From Bacteroidetes bacterium 46-16 (GTDB lineage Bacteria; Bacteroidota; Bacteroidia; Chitinophagales; Chitinophagaceae), in assembly GCA_001897835.1 (NCBI GenBank), contig MKUN01000012.1, positions 62,001 through 126,000 on the forward strand: a stretch of DNA of 64,000 nucleotides. The letters are read 5' to 3'. Made by a program: the position numbers and the translations under genes. Numbering within the stretch: position 1 is the first letter of the stretch; each line of letters opens with the position of its first letter. Below the pieces are notes generated by a model. The model saw only the letters and a list, made by a program, of their open reading frames with translations, ran no database searches and had not been told where the DNA came from. Positions 6,884 through 15,739 of the stretch are shown one piece after another.

Positions 6884-8458
6884 ATGAAAAGGTGTTTTAT
6901 TGTTGTTATCTCTAACCTGCTTTTTTCGTTCATGTCTTTTGCACAGAATGAAGATATTTCCGGTGGCAACCTGTTCGAAGGGGAGCCCTATCTTGCTTTA
7001 GATCCGGCTAACCCGCAGCATATGGTAGTGGCATGGATGGGCTACGTGCCTATACAACCCCTGCACATTAAGACCAAAGTGACCTTTGATGGTGGCCAAA
7101 ACTGGAGCAATGCCGTTGCTATTCCGCATGTGTCAAGTACTTACAAATCTGCAGATCCTTCGCTCGCATTTGATCATAACGGCAATGTATTCCTGAGTTA
7201 TGTTGATTACAGGCAGGCGCCCGATTCGGGTGCGGTGTACGTTGTCAAGTCCACAGATGGTGGGCTTAGCTGGAGCAGCCCTAACATGGTGCTGGATGGC
7301 TTTGCAGATGGTAGTAAAGAGCCGATAGACAGGCCATGGCTGGTAATAGGCAAGGCGCCGGCTTCGAGCGTGGATACGATGTACATCACTACTAAACCGG
7401 CGCCATGGATATTGCCGCCCAACCGGCCTTATTTTATGAAATCGTACGACGACGGGCAAACATGGTCGCCATGGAAGTACATTGACAGCACAGGCTGGCA
7501 GGTGGGCAACCTGATACAGGCACCTATGGCTGCCCCTGTGGTAGATGCCAATGGCAGGTTCCACTGTGTTTATCCCGCATACTATGCACCCGAGAACCTG
7601 CATGTACGCGAGATCATGGCCTCACTGATACCTGGCACCAACTCCTTCAGTTATTCCAATACTTATATATTTACCGCAGCAACTGCAGTGAATGATACGC
7701 TATCGAAAGGCGGGCCACACCTTATCGCCGACCCAACTAATCCTGACCATATGGCTTTCTTCTGGGTATTCAATTACAATAACGATATGGATGTGTTCTG
7801 CGTGGAGTCAACAGACAATGGCAATAGCTTGGGAGCGCTGCAAAGGGTGAATGATGACCCGGTGAACAATGGCCGTATGCAGGACCTGGTATGGGCCAGC
7901 TTTGACGAACACGGCGATATCGTAGCAGCCTGGCGCGACAGGCGTAATGCCCCTGATACGGGCTATGCACAGCCCTCGGAAATATGGGGGGCTGTAAAAT
8001 GGAAAGACTCCGCAAATTTTTCTGCCAACTTCAGGATATCAGACACGATAGTGGATTATGACAGCACCTACCTGGCAGGCAAGGGCAATGATTTTATGAA
8101 CGTGGTGATGGCGCAGGATACAGTGAGTGCCGTGTGGGGTGATGTGCGCACAGGGGTACTGAATATATGGTTCAACCGTATGGCAGTGAATGGCCCCTCG
8201 ACAGGCATCAAAAAACTGGTGAATGAAAAAGCTCCCGGAGTAGATATCTATCCCAACCCATCAGGCAATGCGATAACCATAAAAGGGGAAGATATGCTGA
8301 CTGTGACTGTCTATGATGTGACAGGCAAACTATTATTGCAGCAAAAGGCAGTGAAAGACAAAGCTGTTATTAATATAGCCCACTTTAAGGCAGGGGAATA
8401 TTTCGCAGTGATATCGACGAAGCGTGGGATGGTTACAGAACGATTTGAGAGGAGATAG
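6884..8458 (+). CDS. secreted BNR/sialidase-fold protein with T9SS sorting domain
   Basis: A 524-residue exported protein. Residues 1-20 form a Sec signal (MKRCFIVVISNLLFSFMSFAQ). The body carries several Asp-box/BNR motifs of the S-x-D-x-G-x-x-W type (TFDGGQNW, STDGGLSW, SYDDGQTW and a degenerate STDNGNS), so a beta-propeller is expected. The last 75 residues are a type A T9SS C-terminal domain: VDIYPNPSGNAITI, VTVYDVTGKLL, then an AGEYFAVIS block. The BNR fold occurs in sialidases and other glycan-binding or glycan-cleaving proteins. Without the Arg triad check I would not call it a sialidase. It probably ends up on the cell surface or is released. Confidence 0.8.
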   Translation: MKRCFIVVISNLLFSFMSFAQNEDISGGNLFEGEPYLALDPANPQHMVVAWMGYVPIQPLHIKTKVTFDGGQNWSNAVAIPHVSSTYKSADPSLAFDHNGNVFLSYVDYRQAPDSGAVYVVKSTDGGLSWSSPNMVLDGFADGSKEPIDRPWLVIGKAPASSVDTMYITTKPAPWILPPNRPYFMKSYDDGQTWSPWKYIDSTGWQVGNLIQAPMAAPVVDANGRFHCVYPAYYAPENLHVREIMASLIPGTNSFSYSNTYIFTAATAVNDTLSKGGPHLIADPTNPDHMAFFWVFNYNNDMDVFCVESTDNGNSLGALQRVNDDPVNNGRMQDLVWASFDEHGDIVAAWRDRRNAPDTGYAQPSEIWGAVKWKDSANFSANFRISDTIVDYDSTYLAGKGNDFMNVVMAQDTVSAVWGDVRTGVLNIWFNRMAVNGPSTGIKKLVNEKAPGVDIYPNPSGNAITIKGEDMLTVTVYDVTGKLLLQQKAVKDKAVINIAHFKAGEYFAVISTKRGMVTERFERR

Positions 8459-8511
8459 GTCGTTGACATTTTCTTGTTTATTGGGTTGTTAAGCATCTTC
8501 AATTTTTATCG

Positions 8512-8547
8512 TCACCCGGAGATTATGCATGATTCCCGGGTGATTTT
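8512..8547 (+). terminator. weak hairpin after the BNR protein gene
   Basis: TCACCCGG (8512-8519) pairs with CCGGGTGA (8536-8543) around a 16-base loop and is followed by TTTT. Plausible terminator; the loop is long. Confidence 0.4.
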
Positions 8548-8609
8548 ATTATATTTAACGTCACTTTGGTAAACAGTAAATTTATACTAAGAGCCTTCAT
8601 TAAAGCATT

Positions 8610-9245
8610 ATGATCAGAGCATACCTTTTGCTGCTTTCACTTTTCGCATTTTTATCCTCCAATGCACAAGATGTAATTACCAAAATAGATGGTAACGAGA
8701 TATTAGCCAAAGTATTAGAGGTCTCCCAAAATGAGATCAAATACAGGAAATACAAAAACCTGGATGGTCCGATTTATAGTGTTGCAAAATCCGATATCTC
8801 GAGCATAAGATACGTTGATGGCAGTAAGGATATTTTTAATGAAATAAAAACGATAAAAAATGATCTTAAAGTAGCTGCTACTATCGTTGACAGTTTAAAA
8901 TTAGTGGATAAAGGAAGTAGAGTTTTTATTACAAGTAATGAAGTGACTGAGAAAAGGAATGAATCGATATTGGTTCATGCAAAAAGAGCACTTACAGATT
9001 GGGGGTATTGGAAAATTGCAGATAATATAACAGATGCAGATATTCTTGCGATTTTTAAAATGGAGCAAAAGGGTTTTGCCTATAAATGCTCTATTGAGAT
9101 TGTTGATTTACAGACTAAAAATATCTTACTTAAAACCAAAAATATAACCTGTTATGCTGCCGATTATGGAAATCCCAGGAAAGCAGCGGTGGAGCAAAGT
9201 GTAAGAAATGAGCTTGCGACAGCAGTAAAGAAACTTATGAAATAA
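8610..9245 (+). CDS. exported hypothetical protein, AT-rich
   Basis: A 211-residue protein with a Sec signal (residues 1-20, ending FLSSNAQD). The N-terminal half, with a KIDGNEILAKVLEV..EIKYRKY..LDGPIYSV pattern, is a small beta-rich domain I have seen repeatedly at the N-terminus of uncharacterised Bacteroidota proteins. The C-terminal half (about 110-211) is separate, with predicted alternating helices and strands; it includes HAKRALTDWGYWKI and ends in a helix. No catalytic motif is recognised. The DNA is visibly more AT-rich than its neighbours, suggesting later acquisition. Monocistronic; convergent with the CrtI-like gene only 10 bases away. Confidence 0.6.
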   Translation: MIRAYLLLLSLFAFLSSNAQDVITKIDGNEILAKVLEVSQNEIKYRKYKNLDGPIYSVAKSDISSIRYVDGSKDIFNEIKTIKNDLKVAATIVDSLKLVDKGSRVFITSNEVTEKRNESILVHAKRALTDWGYWKIADNITDADILAIFKMEQKGFAYKCSIEIVDLQTKNILLKTKNITCYAADYGNPRKAAVEQSVRNELATAVKKLMK

Positions 9246-9255
9246 CTTTATAAAA

Positions 9256-10782
9256 TTACAGGTGATGTTCCTGTTTCATCTTCCCCAATAAATATTCCAT
9301 CCCTAACAGCTCAGCACAGGTAGCAATCGCTGTGATACTGACGCCCAGCACACCATGTAAATTTACATTCTGCCCGGTCATCAGCAGGTTGGGTATTTTC
9401 GTGCGGGTGGCAATCGTAGTTTCGGCAGGTTTGTTTACGTCTTTGAGTATGCCGTACAATGAGCCTGCGGGAGTACCCGTATAGTCGCGGTAGGTGAGGG
9501 GAGTGGCGCTGGTATGGGCAGCTATATTTCCTTTTAGTTCAGGTAGGCGTTCATAGAGCTTTTGCAATAGCAGCTCCGTCTTTTGTTCTTTGAAGGTTAT
9601 GTAGTTATTGCCGCGCTCATGCTCCGCTCCCGCCCTGTTCAGGGTATCTGTCCATTTAGCCACTTCTTCATAATGCATGTAGCTGAGTACGGAGATGCTC
9701 TCTGCGTAACCGGGGTTCGTTTCATCAGCGGTAAAGAAGGCCGCATAGTTAGCGGGCCATTGGTTGGCTGTATAATTTACTGCGGCAAAGGCATCTTCAC
9801 TGGCATTCCAGTATATGTTGTAGTTGCGCATGGGTACTGTTCCCGGTTTCAGTACCATGTTCAGCATGAAGGTAGATACGGTTTGCTGTAGTGCTTTTAT
9901 ACGTTTGCGATACGCGGGGCGTAGCATATCACTGTCCACCATATCCAGTAATATTTCAGGGTGTACAGCGGCTATGAATTGTTTTCCATAAAATCTTTGC
10001 CCATCTTTTGTTTCTGCATGAGTGATAATACCTTGTTCTTCGTTGAGCTTTGTTACCTCGGTATTCCTGTGTACTTCACCGCCATGAGCCTGTAATTCTT
10101 TCCAGAGGAACTTGGCAATTTGCGAACTGCCGGGGTATACTTTGTGGCTGCTGTGTATATAACTCTCCAGCACAAGTGCATGCAGGTAAAAAGGTGTTTT
10201 CCCCGCTTCACCTGCATAGAGCAGGTTATTGCCCAGCAGTACGTTTTGCAGTTTTTTATTGCTGGTTAATCCCTGTAGTGTTTTTGTGAGACCCCAATTG
10301 CTTACCGCAGCCTTCTCATCTGCGCTGCCATGTCGCAGCCGATACAAGGGGAAACTGTCACCTACCGTAGTAATAGCCTTCATATACTCCTCCAATGCCT
10401 GTCGCTCAGCAGGGAAGCAGGACAATAGTTGTTCAATGAAATTTTCTTTGCCTATTGCCTGGGGGTATAAAATATCTTCATCGCCAAAGGCTATCCTGTC
10501 AAATCCGTTCTCATCATAGGCTTTCAGTTCCAGCTTATCCATGATACCGGCGTAGCGGAATATTTGGTGTAGCGTATGCCCTTTGCCAAGGCCGCCTATA
10601 TAATGCACGCAGCTATCGAATACTTTCTTGTGCAGTGAGAAGGTCTGCAGGCAGCCGCCCACTTGTTTATCGCGTTCCAGCAAGCATACTTTCATGCCCT
10701 CTTTGGCAAGTACGACAGCACTCAGCATACCGCCAAGCCCCCCGCCCACTATTACAACATCATATGTATCTGCGGAAGACAA
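9256..10782 (-). CDS. CrtI/retinol-saturase-like FAD-dependent oxidoreductase
   Basis: A 508-residue flavoprotein of the phytoene desaturase/carotenoid isomerase/retinol saturase superfamily. The N-terminus has the dinucleotide-binding motif VVIVGGGLGGMLSAVVLAKEG followed by LLERDKQVGGC. The C-terminus has the FAD contact region PNLLMTGQNVNLHGVLGV. It probably acts on a polyunsaturated isoprenoid or retinoid-like lipid. No other carotenoid gene is present, so the substrate is unassigned. The first codon is TTG (10780-10782). An in-frame stop lies four codons upstream, and the next ATG would remove the FAD motif, so the TTG start is forced. It follows the phosphohexomutase gene by 50 bases on the same strand. 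Confidence 0.82.
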   Translation of the reverse strand: MSSADTYDVVIVGGGLGGMLSAVVLAKEGMKVCLLERDKQVGGCLQTFSLHKKVFDSCVHYIGGLGKGHTLHQIFRYAGIMDKLELKAYDENGFDRIAFGDEDILYPQAIGKENFIEQLLSCFPAERQALEEYMKAITTVGDSFPLYRLRHGSADEKAAVSNWGLTKTLQGLTSNKKLQNVLLGNNLLYAGEAGKTPFYLHALVLESYIHSSHKVYPGSSQIAKFLWKELQAHGGEVHRNTEVTKLNEEQGIITHAETKDGQRFYGKQFIAAVHPEILLDMVDSDMLRPAYRKRIKALQQTVSTFMLNMVLKPGTVPMRNYNIYWNASEDAFAAVNYTANQWPANYAAFFTADETNPGYAESISVLSYMHYEEVAKWTDTLNRAGAEHERGNNYITFKEQKTELLLQKLYERLPELKGNIAAHTSATPLTYRDYTGTPAGSLYGILKDVNKPAETTIATRTKIPNLLMTGQNVNLHGVLGVSITAIATCAELLGMEYLLGKMKQEHHL

Positions 10783-10832
10783 TTTTAATGTTTATTGGAA
10801 GAAATAACTTATCAACTTAGTCGATATATCAA

Positions 10833-12224
10833 CTAACTCACGGCCTGCATCATTTCCTTTATATCGGCCATAATGCGTTTGGCAATATTATTTGCTGTGG
10901 TTTCCGAGCTGCTTTCGGCATATATACGGATGATCGGCTCTGTATTGGATGTACGCAGGTGCACCCAGTCGTTATCGAAATCTATGCGCAGTCCATCTTC
11001 TGTATTAATTGGCTGTTTTTTATACTTGTCTTTTATTTGTGCAAATATCTTCTTCACGTCTACATCGCCATCCAGTTCTATTTTGTTCTTCGATATGATA
11101 TAGTCCGGGTAGGTATTGCGGAGGGCCCGTACTGTTTTGCCCGATTTTGCCAGGTGCGTCAGGAACAGGGCTATGCCTATTAATGCATCCCTGCCATAGT
11201 GCAGTTCCGGCACGATCACACCGCCATTGCCTTCACCGCCTATTACAGCCTTGACCTCTTTCATTTTCTTTACCACGTTCACTTCGCCTACAGCACTTGG
11301 GTAGTATTGGCCGCCATGCTTTTCAGTAACATCTCTAAGGGCGCGGGTTGAGGAGAGGTTGGATACGGTATTCCCTTTTTTGTGACCAAGCACATAGTCA
11401 GCTATAGCTACCAGTGTATATTCTTCGCCAAAGAGGCTGCCATCATCGCACACGAAACACAGGCGGTCCACATCGGGGTCTACTGCTATGCCCATGGTCG
11501 CCTTTTTCTTCTCCACTGTATGGCAAAGCTCGGTAAGGTTTTCCGGTAGCGGCTCCGGGTTGTGGGCAAACCTGCCGGTCACTTCTTCATTGATCACCGT
11601 TACTTCCGTTACACCAAGTGCTTTTAATAAGGCCGGTACCGCTATAGCCCCTGTTGAATTAACGGGGTCAACTACTATCTTAAAATTTTTCTGGCGTATG
11701 GCTTCCGTATCCACTAAGGGATGCTCCAGTATGATGTCAATATGTTTTTCTATATAAGTGTCATTATCGAAGAGGGCACCCAGTTTATTCACGTCTGCAT
11801 AGCTCACATCGTTCTTCTCAGCAAAATCCAGTATCCATTGCCCCTCGGCAGCATTAAGAAATTCGCCTTCATGATTCAGTAACTTAAGGGCATTCCACTC
11901 TTTAGGGTTATGGCTTGCAGTAAGTATAATGCCCCCTGCTGCGTGCTCCATTTTTACAGCCATCTCCACCGTTGGGGTAGTGCTGAGGCCAAGGTCGGTC
12001 ACATTAAAACCCATGCTTTGCAGGGTAGATGCTACGAGGTTGCGCACCATCTCGCCCGATATACGGCCATCACGGCCTATTATTATTTTCTTATTTTCCC
12101 CCTGCTGTGCTATCCATGCGCCATAAGCAGTGGTAAATTTCACGATATCGATGGGGGTCAGGCTATTGCCCGGTTTGCCACCTATAGTGCCCCGTATGCC
12201 TGATATTGATTTTATGAGTGCCAT
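10833..12224 (-). CDS. glmM: phosphoglucosamine mutase-type phosphohexomutase
   Basis: A 463-residue alpha-D-phosphohexomutase, most like the GlmM branch that makes glucosamine-1-phosphate for peptidoglycan and lipopolysaccharide. The phosphoserine loop is TASHNPKEWNAL (Ser104). The metal loop is DPDVDRLC, the sugar-binding loop is GGEGNGG, and the phosphate-binding C-terminal segment is RTSNTEPIIRIY. The N-terminus SISGIRGTIGG is typical. GlmM versus phosphoglucomutase/phosphomannomutase specificity cannot be settled by eye, but the GEGNGG loop favours GlmM-like enzymes. Possibly co-transcribed with the CrtI-like gene. Confidence 0.85.
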   Translation of the reverse strand: MALIKSISGIRGTIGGKPGNSLTPIDIVKFTTAYGAWIAQQGENKKIIIGRDGRISGEMVRNLVASTLQSMGFNVTDLGLSTTPTVEMAVKMEHAAGGIILTASHNPKEWNALKLLNHEGEFLNAAEGQWILDFAEKNDVSYADVNKLGALFDNDTYIEKHIDIILEHPLVDTEAIRQKNFKIVVDPVNSTGAIAVPALLKALGVTEVTVINEEVTGRFAHNPEPLPENLTELCHTVEKKKATMGIAVDPDVDRLCFVCDDGSLFGEEYTLVAIADYVLGHKKGNTVSNLSSTRALRDVTEKHGGQYYPSAVGEVNVVKKMKEVKAVIGGEGNGGVIVPELHYGRDALIGIALFLTHLAKSGKTVRALRNTYPDYIISKNKIELDGDVDVKKIFAQIKDKYKKQPINTEDGLRIDFDNDWVHLRTSNTEPIIRIYAESSSETTANNIAKRIMADIKEMMQAVS

Positions 12225-12430
12225 AGTGTACTGTTAGCACGAAGATAAGTCTTTGCCCGGCTCTGTAAAGACCGGAAGCATAAAATTTATATTCCGGGGT
12301 AATATAGGGCTATATGTATTTTTTTTAGTGCTATTGCACCTTGTTTTGTAACATTTTTTTGGGTTTTACGATACAATATTTTAGCATGCCGATAATCTAA
12401 TATTCACTAATTTGCAGCAAAGTCATTTTT

Positions 12431-15253
12431 ATGTATTCATTTAAGTATTTTCTGCGCCATTTTTTTGCAGGCGCCCTGTTGCTGTCGGCAGGTTTTGCCA
12501 CGGCCACCGCACAAGATCTGAAGGCAGAATTACCTGTCGACCCGCACATTATAAAGGGTAAATTTGATAACGGGCTCACCTATTACATTCGCCCTAACGG
12601 CAAGCCGGAACATAAAGTGGAGCTGAGGCTGGTCGTAAAAGCCGGTTCTATTCTTGAGAACGATGATCAGCAAGGCCTTGCCCACTTCATGGAGCACATG
12701 AACTTTAACGGCACAAAGAACTTCCAGAAGAACGACCTGGTAAGTTACCTGCAATCAATAGGTGTGCAATTCGGCGCCGACCTTAATGCCTACACTGCCT
12801 TCGACCAAACAGTATATATACTGCCTATACCTACCGATAAAGCAGGCAACCTGGAAAAAGGTTTCCAGATCATCGAAGATTGGGCGCACAATGCCCTGCT
12901 TACGAGCAAGGATATAGATGATGAACGTGGTGTAGTGCTGGAAGAAAGCCGTCTTGGCAAAGGTGCAGAGATGCGTATGCTCGATAAATATTTCCCCAAG
13001 CTAGCATCAGGTACTAAATATGCCGAGCGCCTTCCTATTGGGAAGGATGATATACTGAAAAATTTTAAATACGAAAAGATACGCAGTTTCTACCACGACT
13101 GGTACCGTCCTGACCTGCAGGCGGTTGCTGTTGTGGGCGATATCGATTCGGCCACGGCAATGAAAATGCTGAAAGAACATTTTGGCAGCCTTCAGAACCC
13201 CAAGAACGAAAGGCCGCGTGAATATGTGGAAGTAAAACCACGTACGAAATCGGAAGCTATGGTGCTTACTGATAAGGAAGCAACCAATTCAAGGTTATCT
13301 ATTTTCTTCTCCTATAATAAAAAACATGAAGAAAAAGTAATAGGTGATTATCGTGAAGATGTAATGCGTAACCTGGCCCTGCAAATGCTTAACCGTCGTT
13401 TCCAGGACCTGGCGAAGAGCAGCAATCCGCCTTTCCCATTTGCGCAGGCCGATTTTGACGGCCTGATACAGGGATATGAAGCTTTTGAGGCGGTTACGCT
13501 ATTTGATAATGATGGACCGGAGAAAGCACTTAATGCCCTGGCGGCTGAGCTGCTCCGTGCCAAACAGTATGGCTTTAACAACAGCGAACTGGAAGTAGCC
13601 AAAAAGAGCATGATGAGCAATATGGAGCAGGCTTATAACGAACGCAACACGACAGAAAGCTCTGATTATGTAGATGAATATATCCGCAACTTCCTGGATA
13701 ATGAACCAATACCCGGTATAGAGAACGAATATGCTTATTATAAGTCTATGCTGCCCGGCATAGGTGTGGATGAGCTGAATGCAATGGTAAAAGGCTGGAT
13801 GAGCAATATGAATGCCTTTACACTGGTGACCGCGCCTAACAAAACAGGTATCAATATACCTACAGAAGCGCAACTGTTGGCCATGTCAAACAAGGCTTTC
13901 TCGCAGCAGGTGAAGCCGATGGAAGAAAAAGCTGTTGCCAGCGAACTGGAAACAGGCGATGTAAAAGGCGGGCATATAGTGAGCCAGGTACCTATCAACG
14001 GTATGAACGCCACTACATATACGCTCGATAATGGTATTAAAGTGACCATCAAGCAAACCGACTTCAAGAGCGATGAGATATTGGTGAATGGCGTAAAGAA
14101 AGGTGGTACCTGCAATTATGGTGTGGCCGACAAAAGCAATGTGAACTTTGCTACTAACGTAGTAGATGCTATGGGTATTGGTAATTATACGCCATCAGAT
14201 CTTGAAAAGATACTTGCCGGTAAAAAGGCAAAGGTGGATTTCGATATCAGCGACATCGACAATGATATTGCGGGTAGCTGCAGTGTAAAAGATTTTGAGA
14301 CACTGATGAAACTGATTTACCTCAATGCTACCCAGCCACGCAAGGATGAGGCCCTCTTTAATGCCTTTAAGACCAAGCAGAAGACCATGCTCCAGTTCAT
14401 GTCGGCCAATCCGCAGGTGTCTTTCTTTGATACCACCATCAAATCGTTGTACGGTGGCAACCCGCTGGCAAAGATGATATTCCCGCATCCGGAGGACTTC
14501 GATAAAATAGACCTGGACCGCGCGCTCGATATATATAAGAAGGAATTTGCCACAGCAGATGGTTACAACTTCTTTATAGTAGGTAATGTGGATATGGATA
14601 AGGCCATACCGGCTATAGAAAAATACCTTGGTTCAATACCTGCAGCTAAAAAAGAACCTTCATACAAAGACAATGGCGTGCGCATGGTAAAGGGCGAGCA
14701 TACGATCAAGGTGAAAAAAGGCAAAGAGAAACAAAGTATGATATTTGCCGGGTATTATGGCGATACCAAATATTCTGAAGACCTGGCGCTGGAAGCAAAT
14801 GCTGTTGCCGAGATACTTAATATCAAAGTGATAGAAGACCTGCGTGAGAAGATGGGCGGTATTTACACAGGCGGCTTTTATGCCGATGTAAGGAAGGAGC
14901 CATATAACCGTTATGCGGTGATGATGCAACTACCCTGTGGCCCTGAAAATGTGGACAAACTGCTTGCAGCATCTAAAGAAGAAATAAAAACCCTGAAAGA
15001 AAAAGGTCCTGACGCTGCCGACCTGGACAAGGTAAAGAGCCAGTGGCGCGAGAAATACCGTACTAACCTGAAAGAGAATAAGTACTGGGCCGGTAAACTC
15101 GAAGACATTCTCTTTTGGGGCAAGAGCCAAGAACATGTGACCCAATACGAGATATGGATAGAGAAACTTACTCCTGCTGATATACAGAAGACGGCCAAGC
15201 TGCTCTTTGATGGCAAGAACGAATTTACTTCTATTCTTTACCCGGAATCATAA
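12431..15253 (+). CDS. secreted M16 family zinc metalloprotease
   Basis: A 940-residue insulinase/pitrilysin-type protease with a Sec signal (residues 1-29, ending TATAQD). The inverted zinc motif HxxEH is HFMEH (GLAHFMEHMNFNGT), and the downstream glutamate ligand lies in RGVVLEESRLG. The two halves are fused: an active N-terminal domain (about 35-470) and an inactive C-terminal partner domain (about 520-940). The protein is expected in the periplasm or outer membrane, degrading peptides. A TAATTTG just upstream (12408-12414) resembles a -7 element one base short. A strong terminator follows. Monocistronic. Confidence 0.9.
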   Translation: MYSFKYFLRHFFAGALLLSAGFATATAQDLKAELPVDPHIIKGKFDNGLTYYIRPNGKPEHKVELRLVVKAGSILENDDQQGLAHFMEHMNFNGTKNFQKNDLVSYLQSIGVQFGADLNAYTAFDQTVYILPIPTDKAGNLEKGFQIIEDWAHNALLTSKDIDDERGVVLEESRLGKGAEMRMLDKYFPKLASGTKYAERLPIGKDDILKNFKYEKIRSFYHDWYRPDLQAVAVVGDIDSATAMKMLKEHFGSLQNPKNERPREYVEVKPRTKSEAMVLTDKEATNSRLSIFFSYNKKHEEKVIGDYREDVMRNLALQMLNRRFQDLAKSSNPPFPFAQADFDGLIQGYEAFEAVTLFDNDGPEKALNALAAELLRAKQYGFNNSELEVAKKSMMSNMEQAYNERNTTESSDYVDEYIRNFLDNEPIPGIENEYAYYKSMLPGIGVDELNAMVKGWMSNMNAFTLVTAPNKTGINIPTEAQLLAMSNKAFSQQVKPMEEKAVASELETGDVKGGHIVSQVPINGMNATTYTLDNGIKVTIKQTDFKSDEILVNGVKKGGTCNYGVADKSNVNFATNVVDAMGIGNYTPSDLEKILAGKKAKVDFDISDIDNDIAGSCSVKDFETLMKLIYLNATQPRKDEALFNAFKTKQKTMLQFMSANPQVSFFDTTIKSLYGGNPLAKMIFPHPEDFDKIDLDRALDIYKKEFATADGYNFFIVGNVDMDKAIPAIEKYLGSIPAAKKEPSYKDNGVRMVKGEHTIKVKKGKEKQSMIFAGYYGDTKYSEDLALEANAVAEILNIKVIEDLREKMGGIYTGGFYADVRKEPYNRYAVMMQLPCGPENVDKLLAASKEEIKTLKEKGPDAADLDKVKSQWREKYRTNLKENKYWAGKLEDILFWGKSQEHVTQYEIWIEKLTPADIQKTAKLLFDGKNEFTSILYPES

Positions 15254-15273
15254 AGCATTAAAAACTATAAAAA

Positions 15274-15301
15274 TTAAAGGGCTGCAATTGCAGCCCTTTA
15301 A
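15274..15301. terminator. bidirectional terminator, perfect 28-base palindrome
   Basis: TTAAAGGGCTGCAA followed by its exact reverse complement, with A/T runs on both sides. It sits between the convergent M16 protease and response-regulator genes and can serve both. Confidence 0.85.
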
Positions 15302-15319
15302 TTTTCTGTATAATTAGTA

Positions 15320-15739
15320 TCAGCTTTGGGGCTGTTGTGTTAACCATAACTTTGCTATAGAATCGGTAACGCTTATCAATTCCCTGTAAGATGAAGGTTT
15401 TGTTACAAAGCAATTAGCACCCAATTGGTATGAGGTATCCCGGTCTTTTTCGGATGAAGAGGTGGTGAGGATGATCACCGGAATAGGCTGCCAAATGCTG
15501 TTAGTTTTTATCTCTTTCAGTATATCCTTGCCGTCTTTGCCGGGCATATTCAGGTCCAGCAATATGATCTTAAAGACTGATGTATCATTTTTAGCTGTAA
15601 GGTGTTGCAGTAGTTGGTCACCATTCTTCATGAATATATATTCATGGTGGTGCTTGTTTTCGAGGAAGGCATCACGAATCGATTCGCGGTCATCCGCATC
15701 ATCATCTACAATGAGTACCGAGTGTTTGATCGTTTTCAT
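15320..15739 (-). CDS. single-domain response regulator (CheY-like)
   Basis: A 139-residue receiver domain with no output domain. Acidic pocket VDDDADD (residues 11-17), phosphoacceptor Asp62 in LLDLNMPG, the conserved threonine in LTTSSS and Lys114 in VTKPSS are all present. The gap between the first acidic patch and Asp62 is of the Rcp1-like receiver type often paired with PAS/phytochrome-like kinases. Its ATG overlaps the stop of the upstream histidine kinase by one base (TAATG). The two are therefore translationally coupled and almost certainly cognate. Output is presumably by protein-protein interaction. Confidence 0.9.
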   Translation of the reverse strand: MKTIKHSVLIVDDDADDRESIRDAFLENKHHHEYIFMKNGDQLLQHLTAKNDTSVFKIILLDLNMPGKDGKDILKEIKTNSIWQPIPVIILTTSSSEKDRDTSYQLGANCFVTKPSSYRELISVTDSIAKLWLTQQPQS

